Notes under the pieces: model-generated
Databases searched by the model: none
Told to the model about the DNA's origin: nothing
The model's input: only the letters and a program-made list of their open reading frames with translations
Shown here: in pieces, positions 7,043-10,064 of the stretch
Layout of the letters: the number at the start of each line of letters is the position of its first letter
How positions within the stretch are numbered: position 1 is the first letter of the stretch
Translations under genes and position numbers: made by a program
Assembly (NCBI GenBank): GCA_937900675.1
Contig: CALCEA010000177.1
Location: 1 to 10,064 of the forward strand
From: an uncultured Chitinophagaceae bacterium
GTDB taxonomy: Bacteria; Bacteroidota; Bacteroidia; Chitinophagales; Chitinophagaceae
Direction of reading: 5' to 3'
DNA length: 10,064 nucleotides

Positions 7043-8151
7043 AATGTATTCTTGATAATTTGTTCTGCAATAACTTTATCAGCATCCGTGATCGCAAATG
7101 CTTTAATTTTTTCTTGCATATTTTGTAAAATATTGGGCTGATTGATAGCATCCAATATCATGGGTGCTAAAGATTCCTTTACCATAGAATCATTTATCAT
7201 AAAAGCAGCAGATGCATCTACTAGATTTTTTGCATTAAAAGTTTGATGATCTTCTGCGGCAAATGGATATGGTACAAAAACACATGGCTTAGCAGTCAAA
7301 GCAATTTCTGCAACCGACATAGCCCCCGCTCTACTTACGACCAAATCAGCTGCAGTATAAGCTGCACTCATATCATCTAAAAAACTATTCACATAAACAT
7401 TACTGTATGACTTGGCCGCTTTGGCATATTTACTTGCTTGAGATTTTCCTGTTTGCCAAATCAATTGTATTGAATGATTAGAAAAACTTTCTAAATGTTG
7501 CATAATGGCATCATTAATAGAATTAGCTCCTAAACTTCCTCCAACAATTAAAACCGTTTTTCTTTCTGGCAATAAACCAAACTTCATTAATGCAGCATCT
7601 TTGCTATATAAAGAAGCGCTAATATTCTTTCTAACTGGATTCCCAGTAACTATAATTTTATCACTTGGAAAAAATTGCTCCATGCCTTGAGTGCCAGTAA
7701 ATATCTTAGTTGCATTTTTACCCAACCATATATTGGATTTACCCGCAAATGCATTGGACTCATGTATAAATGTGGGGATACCTTTTGATTGAGCAAATTT
7801 CAACACTGGGAAACTAGAATAACCTCCCACTCCAAATACTGCATTAGGTTTGAATGCATTAAAAATATTCCTGACTTGAAAAAAGCTTTTAATTAATTTA
7901 AAAGGCAATGTTAGGTTTTTAAACATATTGGATCTATTCAATCCGGCAATGGTTAAACCTTTTATTTCGTAACCAGCTTGTGGCACTTTTTCCATTTCCA
8001 TTTTGCCAGTAGCACCAACAAATAATATTGCAGCATCAGGCTGAATTACCTGAATAGCTTGCGCAACAGCTATTGCAGGAAATATATGACCGCCCGTGCC
8101 GCCACCTGCAATAATGATGCGTAATTGTTGATTATGCTGGTTGAACTTCAT
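7039..8151 (-). CDS. murG: Lipid II synthase MurG (GlcNAc transferase)
   Basis: MurG is a GT28/GT-B glycosyltransferase at the inner face of the membrane. It transfers GlcNAc from UDP-GlcNAc to lipid I to give lipid II. From the preferred start the product is 370 residues: GGGTGGH (16-22, catalytic-type His22), VFGVGGYSSFP near 105-115, HESN (130-133, where many homologues read HEQN), VTGNPVRKNI near 158-167, GGSLGAN (204-210), SRAGAMSVAEI (263-273, with the UDP-GlcNAc-binding Glu272), and AEDHQTFNAKNL (289-300). The frame stays open to an earlier ATG at 8205, but that start adds 18 Lys/Gln-rich residues and deepens the overlap with ftsW to 74 nt. The ATG at 8151 gives the usual MurG length and a 20-nt overlap. 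It ends in TGA, overlapping the murC ATG. Confidence 0.97.
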   Translation of the reverse strand: MKFNQHNQQLRIIIAGGGTGGHIFPAIAVAQAIQVIQPDAAILFVGATGKMEMEKVPQAGYEIKGLTIAGLNRSNMFKNLTLPFKLIKSFFQVRNIFNAFKPNAVFGVGGYSSFPVLKFAQSKGIPTFIHESNAFAGKSNIWLGKNATKIFTGTQGMEQFFPSDKIIVTGNPVRKNISASLYSKDAALMKFGLLPERKTVLIVGGSLGANSINDAIMQHLESFSNHSIQLIWQTGKSQASKYAKAAKSYSNVYVNSFLDDMSAAYTAADLVVSRAGAMSVAEIALTAKPCVFVPYPFAAEDHQTFNAKNLVDASAAFMINDSMVKESLAPMILDAINQPNILQNMQEKIKAFAITDADKVIAEQIIKNTL

Positions 8152-9451
8152 TTTCGTTTGCTGTATTATCTTCTGGAATTTCAATCTCAGTTTCTTTTGG
8201 AGCATTTCCCTCCATTTGCTCTACATTTCTTGCAACACTTAATATCAAACCAATGGCACAACAAGTAAAGATGAATGAACTTCCACCCATACTTACCAAT
8301 GGCAATGTCACTCCCGTAACAGGCACAATATTTACATTTACCGCCATATTAGCCACCGCTTGAATAACAAGGGTAAAGCTTAATCCCAATGCCAGGAATG
8401 CACCAAATGCGTATGGACATTTTCTAAAAATTCTAATACATCTAAATAAAAAGACCAAATAGATAAAGATGATAAATGCACCTCCGATTAAACCATACTC
8501 TTCAATAATCACTGAATAAATAAAATCATTGTATGCTTGCGGTAAAAAATTTCTTTGTCTACTATTTCCAGGACCTAATCCATACAAAACGCTGCCATTA
8601 GCAATAGCAATCTTTGCTTGTTGAACTTGATAAGGCACATCGTTTTCCTCTGCATACATAAAATCCTGCACCCTACTTACCCAGGTTCCAAATCTTCCAA
8701 AACCTTTTAATTTTTCTGCTACTACAGGCTTTCCTTCCGCAACACTGACATTGCTTTTATGAGTAGCCATCGCAACACTGATAATAATGACCACAGGAAC
8801 CATGGCTGTTAAAATAACTAAGCCAATATGTTTAAAGCTAACTCTACCAATAAACATTAATAATAAAGATGTTGCCCCAGTTAATAATGCATTGGATAAA
8901 TTTGCTGGCATAATCAATCCGCAAATCAATAATACTGGCCAGAACACAGGCCAAAATCCTTTTCTAAAATCTTTGATAACTTCCTGCTTCTTACTTAAAA
9001 CCTTAGAGATATACATGAATAAAGCCAACTTGGCCACATCACTACTTTGTATTGTCATATTAATGATCGGCAACTTAATCCATCTACTACCTTCATTAAT
9101 TTTTGCACCAAAAAATAAAGTATATATTAATAATGGAACAGACAATATAAATAAAATGGTAGCCACTTTAGAGAATACTGTATAATTTATTCTATGTAAA
9201 GCAAAAACAACTACTAATCCAATTAATGTAAAAGCCACTTGTTTGAATAAATAGATACTTGTATTCCCTTTGGACATTTTATAAGCAAGAGATCCTGTAG
9301 CACTATACACCACCATGATAGATATAAGCGATAGAACCAAAACCAAGGCCCAGATATATTTATCACCTCTAGTTCTTTGATCTAAATGCTCTTTCACACC
9401 TCCCAAAGAAGGCATTTGTGAAAACAATTTATCAGTGGTTTCTTTTAACAT
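8132..9451 (-). CDS. ftsW: Septal peptidoglycan glycosyltransferase FtsW
   Basis: FtsW is a SEDS-family integral membrane protein that polymerises lipid II into septal glycan together with its class B PBP partner. The 439-residue product has a hydrophilic N-terminus (about 30 residues) and then multiple hydrophobic segments consistent with the ten-helix SEDS fold. Visible blocks are NEGSRWI (119-125), IQSSDVAKLALF (134-145), MPANLSNALL (181-190, in place of the PDLGT-like block of many homologues), and GLGPGNSRQRNFLPQAYNDF (291-310). Asp309 aligns with the essential aspartate of E. coli FtsW (D297) and RodA (D262). The proline- and glycine-containing block near 377-391 (PVTGVTLPLVSMGGS) is also typical. 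A short acidic C-terminal tail follows. RodA is the alternative, but the position between murD and murG supports FtsW. The start overlaps the murD stop by one base (TAATG). Confidence 0.96.
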   Translation of the reverse strand: MLKETTDKLFSQMPSLGGVKEHLDQRTRGDKYIWALVLVLSLISIMVVYSATGSLAYKMSKGNTSIYLFKQVAFTLIGLVVVFALHRINYTVFSKVATILFILSVPLLIYTLFFGAKINEGSRWIKLPIINMTIQSSDVAKLALFMYISKVLSKKQEVIKDFRKGFWPVFWPVLLICGLIMPANLSNALLTGATSLLLMFIGRVSFKHIGLVILTAMVPVVIIISVAMATHKSNVSVAEGKPVVAEKLKGFGRFGTWVSRVQDFMYAEENDVPYQVQQAKIAIANGSVLYGLGPGNSRQRNFLPQAYNDFIYSVIIEEYGLIGGAFIIFIYLVFLFRCIRIFRKCPYAFGAFLALGLSFTLVIQAVANMAVNVNIVPVTGVTLPLVSMGGSSFIFTCCAIGLILSVARNVEQMEGNAPKETEIEIPEDNTANENEVQPA

Positions 9452-10064
9452 TATAATTCTTTTACAGACTCTTTAAATTGACGGCCTCTGTCCTCATAGT
9501 TTTTAAACAAATCAAAGCTTGCACATGCAGGGCTTAATAGAACTACATCTCCTTTTTCAGCAATTTTAAACGCAGCATTCACAGCTTTCTTTGCGCTATC
9601 CGCTTCTACAATCCTTTCTACTTTATCTTTAAAGAACTCAAGGATTTTTGAATTATCCGTACCCATACAAATAATTGCCTTTACTTTTTCTTTTACTAAA
9701 TCAGCAATTAGTTCATAATCATTTCCCTTATCCACACCACCCAAAATCAATACAGTTGACTTTTGCATGCTTTCTAATGCATACCAAGTGCTGTTTACAT
9801 TGGTTGCTTTGCTATCGTTGATAAAATCAACGCCGCGAACTGTTGCAACAAATTCCATTCTATGCTCCAAATTGTGAAAATTACTTACCGCTTCACGGAT
9901 TTTTTCTTTACGGATACCCAATGTACTTGCAGCAATACTTGCAGCCATAGTATTATAAGCATTATGTTTTCCTTTTAAAGCAAAATCATAAATACTCATG
10001 GTAACGCGTTCTTCTTGGATTTTTAACATCATTTGATCGTTTTTGATGTAGCCTCCTTTTTTTA
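9451..10064 (-). CDS. murD: UDP-N-acetylmuramoylalanine--D-glutamate ligase MurD (3' part)
   Basis: MurD is the cytoplasmic ATP-dependent ligase that adds D-Glu to UDP-MurNAc-L-Ala. Only the C-terminal part (about 203 residues) lies in the window. The frame is open through the right edge, so the ATG at 10032 is internal: the codons before it read K-K-G-G-Y-I-K-N-D-Q. Motifs in order are GKHNAYN (HN motif closing the ATPase domain), HRMEFV, NDSKATN, LGGVDKGND and LLSPACASFDLFKNYEDRGRQF in two adjoining blocks (LLSPACASFD, then F..YEDRG..F). Together these are diagnostic for MurD. The ATPase P-loop and N-terminal domain are outside. The stop TAA shares one base with the ftsW ATG. The preserved part shows no frameshift. 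Confidence 0.97.
   Translation of the reverse strand, partial: KKGGYIKNDQMMLKIQEERVTMSIYDFALKGKHNAYNTMAASIAASTLGIRKEKIREAVSNFHNLEHRMEFVATVRGVDFINDSKATNVNSTWYALESMQKSTVLILGGVDKGNDYELIADLVKEKVKAIICMGTDNSKILEFFKDKVERIVEADSAKKAVNAAFKIAEKGDVVLLSPACASFDLFKNYEDRGRQFKESVKEL

Noticed and set aside
6930..7151. A 73-codon minus-strand frame crossing the murG-murC junction.
   Set aside because: It lies in a third frame over the confirmed ATGA overlap of two conserved genes and has no family resemblance.
8787..9185. A 132-codon plus-strand frame opposite ftsW.
   Set aside because: It is entirely antisense to the FtsW membrane helices; no domain or leader supports it.
10033..10064. GGAGG on the minus strand (plus 10052-10056) ahead of an ATG at 10032, resembling a Shine-Dalgarno and gene start.
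   Set aside because: The MurD frame is open through this region to the window edge and the following residues continue the MurD fold, so GGAGG falls in a Gly-Gly codon pair and the ATG is internal.
1..10064. Possibility of a novel defence, mobile or biosynthetic system in the window.
   Set aside because: Seven of the eight genes are standard dcw cluster genes in the expected order with intact motifs. I found no transposase, integrase, direct-repeat boundaries, CRISPR-like spacing or unusual toxin-like small gene.

Overview
This window is the distal half of a division and cell wall (dcw) cluster. It most likely comes from a low-GC member of the Bacteroidota, possibly Chitinophagaceae or a relative. 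Three things support this: the order murD-ftsW-murG-murC-ftsQ-ftsA-ftsZ with no murB or ddl between murC and ftsQ; a long FtsZ ending in a VPAYVRR segment plus a conserved-looking tail; and A-rich gene leaders without Shine-Dalgarno sequences. The family-level placement is inference from general knowledge, not from a search. Every gene is on the minus strand, so the reading order runs from position 10064 down to 1.

Layout in transcription order: the 3' part of murD (enters from the right edge), ftsW (1-nt overlap with murD), murG (20-nt overlap with ftsW when the preferred start at 8151 is used), murC (4-nt ATGA overlap with murG), ftsQ (3-nt gap), ftsA (38-nt gap), ftsZ (108-nt gap). An intrinsic terminator at 1025-1054 follows ftsZ. 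Beyond it lies a TIGR01777-family SDR (epimerase-like) gene at 81-998, then 80 nt of AT-rich sequence to the window edge. No gene-free stretch exceeds 108 nt. I see no tRNA, rRNA, CRISPR array, insertion sequence or prophage trace.

The genes form one pathway. MurD and MurC are cytoplasmic ligases that build UDP-MurNAc-peptide. MurG adds GlcNAc to make lipid II at the inner face of the membrane. FtsW polymerises lipid II into septal glycan. FtsQ is the bitopic assembly hub of the divisome, and FtsA anchors FtsZ filaments to the membrane. Overlapping or abutting ends from murD to ftsQ indicate one transcript with coupled translation. The ftsA and ftsZ leaders are longer and share an unusual short CTAAC-rich repeat.

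This is a known, conserved cluster, and I do not see an undescribed system in it. The points worth a second look are accessory: the shared leader repeat before ftsA and ftsZ; a very acidic FtsZ linker with an in-frame 15-bp tandem repeat; an Ile at the usual Asn of the FtsZ T7 loop; a lysine-rich C-terminal tail on FtsQ; and an SDR gene of the family that contains the plant and cyanobacterial 'SulA/GC1' division proteins, placed directly behind the ftsZ terminator.
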